Below are positions 1 through 8,577 of a stretch of 51,157 nucleotides of DNA, piece after piece. Positions within the stretch are counted from its first letter, which is position 1; each line of letters opens with the position of its first letter. The notes beneath the pieces are model-generated. The model was not told where the DNA came from. It saw nothing but the letters and a program-made list of their open reading frames with translations, and did not search any database. The stretch is from Myxococcota bacterium (GTDB taxonomy: Bacteria > Myxococcota_C > UBA6777). The position numbers and the translations under genes are program-made. Where the stretch lies: assembly GCA_023150835.1 (NCBI GenBank), contig JAKLKB010000032.1, forward strand, positions 1 to 51,157, read 5' to 3'.

Positions 1-16
1 CGCTGCCCGTTCCAAC

Positions 17-124
17 TTCCCCCCGTTCACGGGGGGATTGAGGGGGGGAGAACAAAAGAAAAGGCGATCAAGACCGACTCTACGAGGTTTTCACCTTAAC
101 CTAACGCCTATGGGGCGCTGCCCC
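17..124 (+). repeat. Dispersed repeat family B, copy 1
   Basis: This is a roughly 110-bp intergenic repeat. It opens with a C-run/G-run hairpin (CCCCCCGTTCACGGGGGG), continues through GGCGATCAAGACCGACTC, and ends in CCTAACGCCTATGGGGC. Near-identical copies lie at about 4102-4209 and 14885-14995. It runs directly into a family A element. No gene is visible in 1-331, which holds only repeats. Confidence 0.85.
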
Positions 125-245
125 ACGCCCCGCAAGGGACCGAAGGCCACTTGACCCCGTATTTGCGGGGTGTTCCTACGCTTTTCACACAGGCAACGGC
201 TGCGCTTGGAGTGGTGCGAACACGGCTTTTTCGGTGTGTGTTGCT
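110..245 (+). repeat. Dispersed repeat family A, copy 1
   Basis: This copy follows the family A layout: a GGGGC...GCCCC hairpin, CCCCGCAAGGGA, CTTGACCCCGTAT, a GGCTGCGCTTGGAG segment, then CGAACACGGCTTTTT. The same order of blocks recurs between genes throughout the window. The function is unknown. The strong hairpins could act as terminators downstream of the minus-strand gene ending at 332. Confidence 0.75.
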
Positions 246-331
246 TTCGTCGTTGTGGATGGCGTTGGGAAGGGGGTTTTGGGGGAGAGGAAAAGCGTGG
301 GTGCGTGGTGAGTGTTTTGAGGAAGGGAGTT

Positions 332-1222
332 TTAGTTGAGGAGTGCGAAGAGTTGGTTGAGTTGGCGTTCGAGTTTTTTGGCGGGTGCGAGGCCGAGGTT
401 GCGTTGTTGGATGATCTCGCGGAGTTGAGATTTGGCTTCCATACGGCGGAGGCTTTGATCGCTTTTGTCTCGCTCACAGCGATAAGCGCGATGGCTTTGG
501 GGTTTGAGTAGGTGCGATCCGATGGGAGGTTCGCCGATCTGGATCTCGCCGCTTGCGACGCGCTCTTTGAGAGTGCTGGCTTGTTGCAAGGTGGTTGCTT
601 TGCCAACGTGGTTGGTTTGAGTGGAATGGGCTGCTTTGTTGTGGGCGGCCCATTCGGGGGTTTGGGAGTGTGCGCTTTTGGCCGTGTTGGATTGTGCGGC
701 TTTGGGCGGTGGTGGTGGAAAGTCCGAAGGCACCGCTTGTTTTGCCGGCGGTGGTGGAAAGTCCGAAGGCACCGCTTGTTTGGTGACAGACGCTCCTTTG
801 TTGGTGGGCAGAGCAGGTGCTTGTGCGGTGCCTGCGGAACCCACCGCACCGGGGGGAGGTGGTGGAAAGTCAGGTAGTGCGGGGGCTTGGCTTTCGCCTT
901 TGGTGGTTTCTTGGGCGGCTTTTTGTTCGAGGGCCTTTTGGCGAAGCGCACGAGCATCGATGCTGATCTCGGTTTTTTCTTGGCCACGATACGAACGGCT
1001 TGCGGCTTGACGGGCCGGTTGGTTGGGCGCTTTGTTGAGCGAGCTTTGTTCTTTCGTGGCAAACTGATCGGTGGGTTGACCTTCTGTTTGCGGTGTTTGC
1101 GGTGCTTGCGGGCCTTCTGTCCGTGTGGTGGACAGCGGGCCGCCTGCGTTGGGGGCGGCGGTTCGACCCGCCAAAGCAGAAAGAGGATTGCGCTGACCGT
1201 TGAAAGATTCGGAGGCGACCAT
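332..1222 (-). CDS. Proline-rich low-complexity protein with three FPPPP motifs
   Basis: I do not recognise a family for this 296-residue protein. The start at 1222 follows a GGGAG ribosome site at a spacing of 7; an upstream in-frame start has no such site. The middle is rich in Pro, Ala, Gln and Thr and holds three copies of (S)DFPPPP, two of them inside a repeated VPSDFPPPP unit. FPPPP is the established core ligand of EVH1 domains of Ena/VASP proteins, as in Listeria ActA. The C-terminal 70 residues are charged and probably helical (RRMEAKSQLREI onward). There is no signal peptide or membrane segment. It lies 123 bp downstream of the HrpF/NolX-like gene and may share its transcript. An exported eukaryote-directed effector is an inference; a structural low-complexity protein is the alternative. 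Confidence 0.65.
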   Translation of the reverse strand: MVASESFNGQRNPLSALAGRTAAPNAGGPLSTTRTEGPQAPQTPQTEGQPTDQFATKEQSSLNKAPNQPARQAASRSYRGQEKTEISIDARALRQKALEQKAAQETTKGESQAPALPDFPPPPPGAVGSAGTAQAPALPTNKGASVTKQAVPSDFPPPPAKQAVPSDFPPPPPKAAQSNTAKSAHSQTPEWAAHNKAAHSTQTNHVGKATTLQQASTLKERVASGEIQIGEPPIGSHLLKPQSHRAYRCERDKSDQSLRRMEAKSQLREIIQQRNLGLAPAKKLERQLNQLFALLN

Positions 1223-1287
1223 GACAGACTCCCGATAGCCCGAAGGCAAAGAAAAGGGTTATTGAAAAGGTGAAGGACTCGGTGCAA

Positions 1288-1334
1288 GGGGAGGACCGCG
1301 TATCCCTGAATGTTCGGGCTTGGCGATCCTCCCC
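1288..1334 (-). terminator. Possible hairpin between two minus-strand genes
   Basis: GGGGAGGA at 1288-1295 pairs with TCCTCCCC at 1327-1334 across a 31-base loop, in the gap after the stop at 1346. There is no clear U-run, so it may be an attenuator or simply a chance stem. Confidence 0.3.
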
Positions 1335-1345
1335 ACAGGCTGGGA

Positions 1346-2569
1346 TTATCGGAGGTTTTGGATGAAGGATTGGAACATCTTGTCTTGGTGAGAAAGAATG
1401 GACATCAAGAACTGGAACATCTGCTCTTTTTGTTGCATGGCTTCTTTGTATTCCATCATCAGCATCTCGCGGTCGCCACCCGATTCTTTCAGTTTATTGA
1501 TTTGCTCTTGGAGCGCGTCTTTCTTCGCTTTATCCGTTTCTTTGCTCATCTGCTGTTCGAGTTCGCGGATTTGGGATTGGACTTTTCCGCTGTTGTTGAG
1601 TTTTTGCTTCAGATCTTCGACGCGCTTGTTGGCGTCTTCCAACATCCCGTACTGCTCCTTCGTGATCGGACCATCGCCGCGTTGCAGGGGTGAGCTTGGT
1701 GCAGAGGGTTGGCCGTTTGGAACAGAGGGCAACGACGGAGTCGGGCTGTTCGGAACAGAGGGCAACGACGGAGCCGGGCTGTTCGGAACAGAGGGCAACG
1801 ACGGGGGCAAACTGGGTGCGGTTCCTTGTCCGACGTTCGTGGTGCCGTTGAGAGCTTTGTCGAACATCGGGTGGCTGATCACTTTTTTGAGTATGCCAGC
1901 GATGCCTTGCGGAGTGTTGGGATCTTGGGCGATTTGTTTGAGCGACTCTTTGATTTGGGGGCCCGTCGCTGTTGAACCGCCGTTTTGGGCCATCTGAAGG
2001 GCGTTTAGAACCGAGAACAAGGTTTGCAGCGCGTGTTCTGTGGCCTTGATGGTTTTTTCTTGGTATCTATGCCCGCAGCCCGGACGTTTGGGAGCTTCTG
2101 TTTGGGGAGTGCCCTCCTGCTTTTTGGGTTCGAAGCTGTCGCTGCTGCCTTGGTTTGGAGCAGGGGGTTGGGATTTTTTAGCTTCTTCGGCTTTTTTAGC
2201 TTCTTCGAGCTGTTTGGCCTGTGCTGCTTGCATTTTTTGGGTGTAGGCAGCGATATCCGCTCTGGTGATCTTGCCGTCTGCTTTTCCATCGGCGGCGGAG
2301 TCAAGCGTGTGGAAAGCGGCTGCGTTTTGCAACAGAATGTTTGCTGCGTTGCGGATCTCGATGTTTTCGTGATTTTTGAGGTGGTGTAAGTCGTTTGTAT
2401 GGATTTCTCCGTCGTCTCGATTGTGGAGCCATGCCCCTGCGTTATCGAACTTTTCGAAGTATTTGTTGAGAGTCTCTGTCGCCTGATCAATCTGGCTTTT
2501 TGGAGGAGGGTTGTAAGACTGGCAAGAGTGGTAGTGGGCTGCGGTGTTGGTGTTGTTTTGAACGCTCAT
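1346..2569 (-). CDS. Harpin/HrpF-NolX-like type III translocator candidate
   Basis: This is a 407-residue protein. The start at 2569 is set by AAAGGAG nine bases upstream. The N-terminal 110 residues hold two repeats of the form YFEKFDNAGAWLHNRDDGEI and FHTLDSAADGKADGKITRAD, separated by an EIRNAANILLQN helix. This matches the DxDGxI calcium-loop and helix pattern of HrpF/NolX translocators and related harpins. Next come a Lys/Glu/Ala helix (about 120-135), a middle helical block, a Pro-rich tandem repeat (SLPSVPNSPAP, three copies, about residues 255-300), and a Met/Gln-rich C-terminal coiled coil. The leader resembles that of the 914-residue gene upstream. A role as a secreted translocator or harpin is inferred from the repeat pattern; no secretion machinery is in the window. 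A generic EF-hand-like surface protein is the alternative. Confidence 0.6.
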   Translation of the reverse strand: MSVQNNTNTAAHYHSCQSYNPPPKSQIDQATETLNKYFEKFDNAGAWLHNRDDGEIHTNDLHHLKNHENIEIRNAANILLQNAAAFHTLDSAADGKADGKITRADIAAYTQKMQAAQAKQLEEAKKAEEAKKSQPPAPNQGSSDSFEPKKQEGTPQTEAPKRPGCGHRYQEKTIKATEHALQTLFSVLNALQMAQNGGSTATGPQIKESLKQIAQDPNTPQGIAGILKKVISHPMFDKALNGTTNVGQGTAPSLPPSLPSVPNSPAPSLPSVPNSPTPSLPSVPNGQPSAPSSPLQRGDGPITKEQYGMLEDANKRVEDLKQKLNNSGKVQSQIRELEQQMSKETDKAKKDALQEQINKLKESGGDREMLMMEYKEAMQQKEQMFQFLMSILSHQDKMFQSFIQNLR

Positions 2570-3013
2570 GGTAAGGTCTCCTTTGTTTGGGTTCCGCGCT
2601 TTGGCGGGGGTTTGTTTTGTCAGCGTGTCTTTTTGCTTGTCTTCGCTGTGTACGCAGAGGCATAAGGGCAAAGGATATGCCGCCGCTTGGCATCTTTGTA
2701 GGTGGCTGATTCAAAAGGGAGATCGTTTTTTGATCCAGCGGATCACGCAGGCGATTGTCCAGAGATCGACGGTGTTGTGTTTGAGGTGTGGACGGTCGGG
2801 GTGGGGGGCGTTGTTTTGGATCTGGACACTTTGGGCAAAAGAGAGCCGCTTGTGTGCGTCGATGTGCTGTGATCAACAGATCGTGCGGTGATCGAAGGGC
2901 GGTGGATACGTGGTGATCAACAGATCGCGTAATGCTCAAATGGCCGTGGATACGTGGCGATCTTCTGATCGCTGATCTGTGCGGTGATCAGAGTAGGACT
3001 GCTCTGTGCGGTG

Positions 3014-3180
3014 ATTAGATAGGACTTACGCAGTTGCCAAAAAAAGCCGTGTTCGCGACACTTCAAGCGGCAGTGCTGTGGGTGTGAAACACCACCGCTC
3101 ACTCCGCCAAACACGGGGTCCATCGAGCCGCGCCCTTGGCAGTGGGGCGTGGGGTGAAACCCCATGCGCGCCTTGTGAAG
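3014..3180 (-). repeat. Dispersed repeat family A, copy 2 (inverted)
   Basis: The copy begins with ATAGGACTTACGCAGTTG, then CCAAAAAAAGCCGTGTTCG, AACACGGGGTC, and a GTGGGG...CCCC hairpin. A decayed partial copy follows to about 3262. It sits in the 2.2-kb gap between two minus-strand genes (2570-4796), which holds only repeats and decayed sequence that I cannot assign to a gene. The stretch 2860-3000 also has several GTGATCAACAGATCG-like direct repeats. Confidence 0.7.
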
Positions 3181-3288
3181 CTATGGTTGGCCCCCCACCC
3201 CACTTACGCGGTTGGGCTGATTTGGTTGGGGTTCACCCCATACGCGCCTTGTTAGCGCTGTAGACACTTGAAAAGACAAAAAAAGGAG

Positions 3289-3542
3289 TGGTGTTGGATC
3301 GGATTGATCTCGGGGAAAGGCAAGCGGACTTGCTTTGGGAGCGAATCGATTTGGAGAAAAGGCAAGTGGAGATGGTGTTGGGTCGGATTGATCTCGGGGA
3401 AAGGCAAGTGGAGATGGTGTTGGGTCGGATTGATCTCGGGAAAAGGCGAGTGGAGGTGGTGTTGGGTCGGATTGATCTCGGGAAAAGGCAAGTGGAGATG
3501 GTGTTGGGTCGGATTGATCTCGGGAAAAGGCAAGTGGACTTG
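3289..3542 (+). repeat. 42-bp minisatellite
   Basis: There are six tandem units of 42 bp with the core GGTCGGATTGATCTCGGG; the last four are nearly identical. Because 42 is a multiple of three, several reading frames stay open. The plus-strand frame reads MVLGRIDLGKRQVE per unit and could encode a 99-residue peptide starting at a GTG at 3288. I see no supporting context for translation, so it is annotated as a repeat only. Confidence 0.9.
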
Positions 3543-3938
3543 CTATTCGTGAAGATTTTTTTGGAAAAAGTCTATTTGTACTCTTGAAAGCTGCTTCGCA
3601 GAGGCGAGGGGGGAGAGGAATGCGGATGGTTCGAGGAGATCGTTGTATGCTTGCCCCTCTCTGCGCGGCGAACCTTGTTTGCGTCCGCGTGGAGAGGGGT
3701 GGCCCGAAGGGCCGGGCTGAGGTTGTCTTACAGGGGTACAAATCGTGTGACGCTCACTCCGTCACTTGTGCGACACTCCTCTCCCTGTGACGCTCGCAAA
3801 GCCTCGCAAAGCCGCAAGAGGGAGGACGGCAGAAAGCCCGATTGAACAGAGAAACCCTGTCGCTATGCTTTTAGCACTTTCAACACTTTCCATGCTTTCC
3901 GTGCTTTGCGAAGCGCGCAACTCCCGTTGGTCGTTGTG

Positions 3939-3992
3939 CGTGGACTCTTCTTTGCAGCATCCCCTGCCTGTACCCGCGTTTTGTACCCCTGT
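3939..3992 (+). repeat. Dispersed repeat family D
   Basis: The segment runs from GTGGACTCTTCTTT to CGCGTTTTGTACCC. An inverted copy with about 80 percent similarity lies at 14830-14882. It is followed by a partial family B hairpin (CCCTCCCCTGTTCACGGGG). Confidence 0.6.
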
Positions 3993-4101
3993 TCTAGCCC
4001 TCCCCTGTTCACGGGGGAGGGAGAGAAAGTCGGAGGCCGCGAGGTTTTGGTTTTCCATGCTGCACGCTGTTTGCACGAGAGAGCGTCTTTGCCTGCTCCC
4101 A

Positions 4102-4209
4102 CTTCCCCCCGTTGGCCGGGGGGAATGAGGGGGGCGACAAAAGAAATAGCGATCCTCCTCGATTCTCCGATATTTCCGCCTTAACAAGGCGCCTATGGGG
4201 TGACACCCC
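4102..4209 (+). repeat. Dispersed repeat family B, copy 2
   Basis: The copy starts with CCCCCCGTTGGCCGGGGGG and ends with GGCGCCTATGGGGTG. Its middle is more diverged than in the other two copies. As in copy 1, it is fused at its right end to a family A fragment, which ends near 4236 with CAACCGCGTAAGTCCT. Confidence 0.8.
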
Positions 4210-4242
4210 ACCAAACCATCCAACCGCGTAAGTCCTCTCTAA

Positions 4243-4358
4243 TAGGACTTACGCAGTTCGATACGAAAAAGGCCCACGTTCGGGCGTGGGCGGTTCGCGA
4301 ACCGCCCCTACAACGTTCTGATATCTCAGGGTTTCCCTTTTCAACTGCGTAAGTCCTA
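4243..4358. mobile_element. MITE-like element with inverted terminal repeats
   Basis: TAGGACTTACGCAGTT at 4243-4258 is exactly mirrored by AACTGCGTAAGTCCTA at 4343-4358. The pairing continues outside the element as CTCTAA and TTAGAG. The 116-bp element has no coding capacity. Inside it is a perfect 20-bp palindrome (GGGCGGTTCGCGAACCGCCC). A second copy of the interior lies inverted at 40247-40363. The layout fits a non-autonomous transposon; no transposase for it is in the window. Confidence 0.75.
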
Positions 4359-4448
4359 TTAGAGTAGAACAGAGCTGTACGCTGATCCGAGCGGAACAGA
4401 TCGGTGATGCGTCGAACTTTGCGATCACACGACGGGCGGATTGCGCAG

Positions 4449-4640
4449 GATGCGGTCGCCAAAAAAAGCCGTGTTCGCGCCGTTTCAAGCGACAGAGCCG
4501 TTGTTTTGAAAAACCTGTGATCTATTCGCCAACATGGGGTCAAGGGGCGATAGTCTATGGCGGGGTTTGGGGCAGCGCCCCACAAAAACCAAATAATCCC
4601 CCCACAAAAACCAAATAATCCCCCCATAAAAACCAAACCA
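4449..4640 (-). repeat. Dispersed repeat family A, copy 3 (inverted)
   Basis: CCAAAAAAAGCCGTGTTCGC is followed by CAACATGGGGTCAAGGGG, a GGGGCAGCGCCCC hairpin, and three tandem copies of an ACAAAAACCAAATAATCCCC-like unit at about 4572-4640. Confidence 0.75.
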
Positions 4641-4682
4641 TCGAATAGATGGGCTTTATCGAATTGAAGTCTTGTGATGGGA

Positions 4683-4735
4683 GAGCAGAGGAGAGGAGAG
4701 GAGAGGAGAGGAGAGGAGAGGATAGAAAAGCAGGG
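4683..4735. repeat. GAGAG microsatellite
   Basis: About seven tandem AGGAG units are followed by two copies of GATAGAAAAGCAG. It lies just downstream of the stop of the 914-residue gene. No gene is visible here. Confidence 0.85.
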
Positions 4736-4796
4736 GGGATAGAAAAGCAGAGGAGAGAGAAGGGGGAGATGTGGAGAGGGCGGATGGTGGGGGAGA

Positions 4797-7541
4797 TCAG
4801 GCGGCGAGTTTTTGGAGTTGTTGAAGTTGTTGTTGGAGTTGTTGGGTGGCTTGGGAGAGTTGCTGTTGTGTGCTTTGGGCGTTTTTAGCGGCAGATTGGG
4901 CGTTTTGGAGGATTTGTTGAATGTTGGTGCCAGAGAGCAGTTGAAGGATCTGGAAGGGTTGGAGGCTTTGTGCGAGGCGAGCGAGGTCTTCTTGTTTGAT
5001 CTGGCTGTTGGTGCTGAGTTTGGCGAGAGATTGGCCGATATCGCCGGATGCAAAGGCTTTGACGAAGCTTTCGGCGAGGGAGGTGATCTGCGAAAGCGCG
5101 GAGAATGCGGGATCTTTGGCGATAGGGCTTTGTTGGAGTGCGCCGAGAGCTTTTCCAAAGGAACCTTGCGCGAGACCTTGTGCGATGTTGGCGATGGTTT
5201 GGAGCCATGAGAGACCTTGTTGGAGGCCGTTGTTGTTGGGCGTGCTGGTGCTTTGGGTGAGTTGTTGTGTACCTTGTTGGAGACTGCCGCTTTGGGCGGC
5301 TTGGAGGAGCTGTTGGAGTGGCTTGCTTTGGAGGATTTGGGAGAGGACATCTTGGAGCGAAGGAGATTTGCCGCTGGTGGATTGCGCGGATTGTGCGATG
5401 GATTGTGCGGCTTGGCCGAAGAATTCGGCGACTTTTCCGAAGGTGGGGTTGTTGAAGAATTGTGCGATGCCATCGCCGAGTTGAGAAAGTGTTTTGTTGA
5501 GGCTGCCATCTTTGGCTCCTTGGATCAGGGCCATGACAGGCTTGGCGAGTCCGAGAAGTTGTTGGACGGCGGGGTCTTTGGCGAAGCCTTGGGCGGCTTG
5601 CATGACGGAAGCAAGGCTCTTTTCGAGGTCTCCGCTGGCGATCTTTTGTTGGAGTTGCTTACCTTGTTCGGCCACTTTTTTGACTTGGTTGGCGGGGGCG
5701 GATGCTCCGAACTGACTGGCGATCTGTGTCGCTCCTTGAAGGGCCGCACCATAACGCCCATGCACAAGGTGGTTGACCGTTTGAACACCTTTGCTGAGGT
5801 TGTCCGTCACTTTTTTCACGCCATCGCCCAGCCCCATATCGCCCAATCCACCGACCACTCCCGCAAGTCCTGCAACAAACCCGTCCCAATTTCCTTTCGC
5901 CGCGCTTTGGATGGATTGTGCCGCACCTTGGGCAAGTTTGACGCCTTTTTGGACATAACCCATGACTTGATCGAAGCCTTTGCTGATCTGTTCGATGCTT
6001 TTGCTGGCGGCGTCCCCCGCGCCTTTTGCGAGTGCGCCTGCGCCTTTCAATGCGGCTCCCCCTGCGCTTGCAACGCCCGAGGCCACGCCCTCAAGGATGC
6101 CAAACACCGCTTTCATCGGATCACCGCTTTGCACAGCAGCGATGATCTCTTTGACAGCTTTGACCACCGCAACCGTCACTTTGATGCCGATCTCTAGGGC
6201 TTTTCCGATGGCGGGGCCCACGAACGGGATCGCTTTGGTCAGCGCGCTCAAGGCTGCGTTGCCAAGGGCTTCCCAGTTGCCGTCTTTGATCGCCGTGATC
6301 ACGCCATGCACCAACTCAAGGCCCGCGCAGATCAAACTCCCCATCCCCGGGATGATCATGTCCAAGAAAGGTTGGAGGACTTGGGCGATGGTCTTGAGAA
6401 CCTCAAAGACTTTTTGAAACGCCTCGGCGATGTGATCCCAAATCGACTTCGGTTTATCGGCCTTTTTAGCATCTTCGGCCTTTTTAGCATCTTCGGCCTT
6501 TTTAGCATCTTCGGCCTTTTTAGCATCCTCGGTGGATTTGGGTGCTTCGGTGGATTTAGGTGCTTCGGTGGATTTAGGTGCTTCGGTGGATTTAGGTGCT
6601 TCGGTGGTGGGTTGTTTGCTCTGGTTGTCGAACTGTGCGAGGCTTTGTTTGCTCTGGTTGTCGAACTGTTCGAGGCGTTGTCGTTCGGCCTCTTTGGAAG
6701 CAGGGGATTGGCCGTCAGGACCGGGCATGAGGGAAGGCATCGAAGGGGTTTCTGGTTTGCTGGTGGGGAAGTCGAGAGGAAGAAGGGGGCGTTCGTTTTC
6801 GCCGGACATGGGCCAACTTACGGGGAATTTGGGGATCTCTTGTTTGGGGAAAGGGAAGGGGGTGGGGTCGTTGGGGCTGGGCATAAGGGGGGCTTTGGGT
6901 TGAAAAGGAGCGGGCTCAAGGAGTTGGAGTACGCCCAACAAGGCATCGCAGAGTTTGTCGAATTGTTGAAGACCTTGTTGGTAGCCTTCTTTGGTGGGGG
7001 GGAGCTTTTGTTGTTCGAGAGATTGGAGCTGTTGTTCTAATTTGTCGAGTGCTTGTTTGAATTGCGGGCTGTGAAGGATACGTGCGAGATCGGGGAGCAA
7101 GATCCCTTTTTTGGGATCGAGGACATCGCGGAGTTGTTGGACAAGTGATCTTCCGATCGTCGCGATCTCTTGGAGGGCGGGTGGTGTGGTGGCTTCTTTG
7201 GATTGGAGTCCTTGCACGACACGGAGGCTGGCTTGCAGGGAGGCTTGGGCGGGAGTGGCGTTTCGCAAGGCTTGAGCGGTGTGCGTGCGTTCTTTGGAGG
7301 CGTTGGGAGCGGGGCTTTGGGTGGTTGAGGCGTGTTGGAAGCTGTTGTTTTGGGGGGCTGCTTCGGTTTGAGTTTGTGATGCGGAAGTGCCGTTTGATGC
7401 GGATGTTGCGGGCGTTTTCGTGGCGGTGGTTTCGGCCTTTGGAGTGGTTTGGCTGGATGGAGCGGCTTCGGTGTGACGCGCTGCGTCGTTTTTGTAAGGC
7501 GCATAAGCGGGGGTTTGGGGTTGATTGTGTACGCTGGCCAT
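4797..7541 (-). CDS. Large Ala/Gln-rich protein with hydrophobic core; translocator-like
   Basis: This 914-residue protein starts at 7541 (MASVHNQ) after GGAGACCTGTT; the AAAGGAGACCT site matches that of the gene at 2569. The N-terminal 300 residues are Thr/Pro/Gln-rich with helical stretches. About residues 310-360 are tandem KSTEAP and KKAEDA repeats. About residues 370-530 are strongly hydrophobic and Gly/Ala-rich (for example IPGMGSLICAGLELVHGVIT, then AIPFVGPAIGKALEIGI). This recalls membrane-inserting translocators or pore-forming proteins. The last 380 residues are Gln/Ala/Ser helical repeats ending in a Gln-rich coiled coil. No cleavable signal peptide is visible. The divergent neighbour resembles an LcrH/SycD chaperone, which normally serves hydrophobic translocators. 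I infer a membrane-active secreted protein; a phage tape-measure-like or adhesin-type protein is also possible. Confidence 0.65.
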   Translation of the reverse strand: MASVHNQPQTPAYAPYKNDAARHTEAAPSSQTTPKAETTATKTPATSASNGTSASQTQTEAAPQNNSFQHASTTQSPAPNASKERTHTAQALRNATPAQASLQASLRVVQGLQSKEATTPPALQEIATIGRSLVQQLRDVLDPKKGILLPDLARILHSPQFKQALDKLEQQLQSLEQQKLPPTKEGYQQGLQQFDKLCDALLGVLQLLEPAPFQPKAPLMPSPNDPTPFPFPKQEIPKFPVSWPMSGENERPLLPLDFPTSKPETPSMPSLMPGPDGQSPASKEAERQRLEQFDNQSKQSLAQFDNQSKQPTTEAPKSTEAPKSTEAPKSTEAPKSTEDAKKAEDAKKAEDAKKAEDAKKADKPKSIWDHIAEAFQKVFEVLKTIAQVLQPFLDMIIPGMGSLICAGLELVHGVITAIKDGNWEALGNAALSALTKAIPFVGPAIGKALEIGIKVTVAVVKAVKEIIAAVQSGDPMKAVFGILEGVASGVASAGGAALKGAGALAKGAGDAASKSIEQISKGFDQVMGYVQKGVKLAQGAAQSIQSAAKGNWDGFVAGLAGVVGGLGDMGLGDGVKKVTDNLSKGVQTVNHLVHGRYGAALQGATQIASQFGASAPANQVKKVAEQGKQLQQKIASGDLEKSLASVMQAAQGFAKDPAVQQLLGLAKPVMALIQGAKDGSLNKTLSQLGDGIAQFFNNPTFGKVAEFFGQAAQSIAQSAQSTSGKSPSLQDVLSQILQSKPLQQLLQAAQSGSLQQGTQQLTQSTSTPNNNGLQQGLSWLQTIANIAQGLAQGSFGKALGALQQSPIAKDPAFSALSQITSLAESFVKAFASGDIGQSLAKLSTNSQIKQEDLARLAQSLQPFQILQLLSGTNIQQILQNAQSAAKNAQSTQQQLSQATQQLQQQLQQLQKLAA

Positions 7542-7990
7542 AACAGGTCTCCTTTGCTTTTGATTTTTGGGTGGCTTGTCTGCTTTTTTGGGGCACCGTG
7601 TTTGTCTGCGTGGCGGCAAAAGCAAGGGGAGCGCCGTGTTGTGCTGAATCGTTTATCTACTTGTTTTTTGTGCTGATTTTTTGATTTATGCGAGGTCGTC
7701 CGAAGCGAAAGAGGGTGGAGTTTGTGTGTGTTGTGTGGTCGGGTGTCCAAAACGTAGGCAGCGGACTGGACAGAATACGTGATAGGCAGACAGAAAGTGG
7801 AGGAGCGGGGTGCGGTCGATGAAAGCGCGGCGTGTTGTGGCGGTGGGCGGGAGTGGGTGGGTTGGGTGGACTGGCACAGATGATGCGAAGGGGCGTGCCA
7901 TCAAAAAAAGCGGGCCTTCACAAAGAAGGGCCGCAAAAGAAACGCGACGTATCAAGAACACGCGCAAAGAAGAGAAAGATGGAGGTTGAG
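7542..7990. promoter_or_regulatory. Divergent intergenic region
   Basis: These 449 bases separate the start of the minus-strand 914-residue gene from the start of the plus-strand TPR gene, so promoters for both should lie here. The part next to the minus-strand gene (7542-7640) resembles the upstream region of the gene at 2569, with GGTCTCCTTTG at the ribosome site and a GCTTGTCTGCTTTTTT-like run. I cannot assign -35/-10 boxes with confidence. Confidence 0.4.
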
Positions 7991-8503
7991 ATGAATCTCG
8001 TTCAAGAGCGATTGTTTGCCCACCGTTACGCATCAACACTGACGGATCTACTGCGCGAATTGGCCGCAGCTCCCGAGTCCTTAGAAGCAATGCAAGAATG
8101 TTATCCAGCGCTGTGGGATGATTTGGCGGACAATGGTTTTGCGTGTCTGGATATCGAGCATTATCGGCAATCTTTCGAGATCTTTCAGTTTTTGGTCGAC
8201 CATCAACCGCACGATCCTTCTTTTCAAGCGGGTTTGGCGGATAGTCAAAGCGGCCTCAAGCATTACCTCGAAGCAGCGGCGGCTTACGAAGAGACCATCC
8301 GTCAAGCGCCCGATATACCCGAAGCCTACGTCTATTTGGCGGAGATCTACATGATGCTTGCGCAGCACGAACACGCACGGCCTTTGCTGGAGGAAGTGAT
8401 GCGTATGACCGAGGGGGGATTTGAACACCCGATGCGTAGTGCCGCCGAGCGGTTGATGGTGTTCATTCGTGAAGCTATACAAGCCTCGCAAGCCCCGAAC
8501 TGA
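7991..8503 (+). CDS. Small TPR protein, LcrH/SycD-type chaperone-like
   Basis: The protein has 170 residues. The start at 7991 follows GGAGG at a spacing of 5, which rules out the longer open frame upstream. From about residue 40 there are three consecutive TPR-like helix pairs (LDIEHYRQSFEIFQFLVDHQ, LKHYLEAAAAYEETIR, MMLAQHEHARPLLEEVM). An N-terminal helical segment precedes them. Length, cytosolic character and three-repeat layout are those of class II type III secretion chaperones, which keep hydrophobic translocators soluble. It is divergently transcribed from such a candidate (4797-7541). The alternative is an unrelated TPR scaffold, since TPR sequences alone are weak evidence. Confidence 0.6.
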   Translation: MNLVQERLFAHRYASTLTDLLRELAAAPESLEAMQECYPALWDDLADNGFACLDIEHYRQSFEIFQFLVDHQPHDPSFQAGLADSQSGLKHYLEAAAAYEETIRQAPDIPEAYVYLAEIYMMLAQHEHARPLLEEVMRMTEGGFEHPMRSAAERLMVFIREAIQASQAPN

Positions 8504-8577
8504 TGGGGCAGATGGCTTGTTGGCGAGAGAATGAATGGATTGTGGGGGAGGGCTGTGTGGAAGAGAGATTGGAAGAT

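Noticed and set aside
3268-3587. Small proteins of 94-99 residues across the first 42-bp minisatellite
   Set aside because: Several frames on both strands are open because the period is a multiple of three. The ribosome site overlaps the candidate start and no context supports a gene.
5217-6197. 326-residue plus-strand open frame inside the 914-residue gene
   Set aside because: It is a mirror of the Ala/Gln-rich repeats on the minus strand, with no ribosome site.
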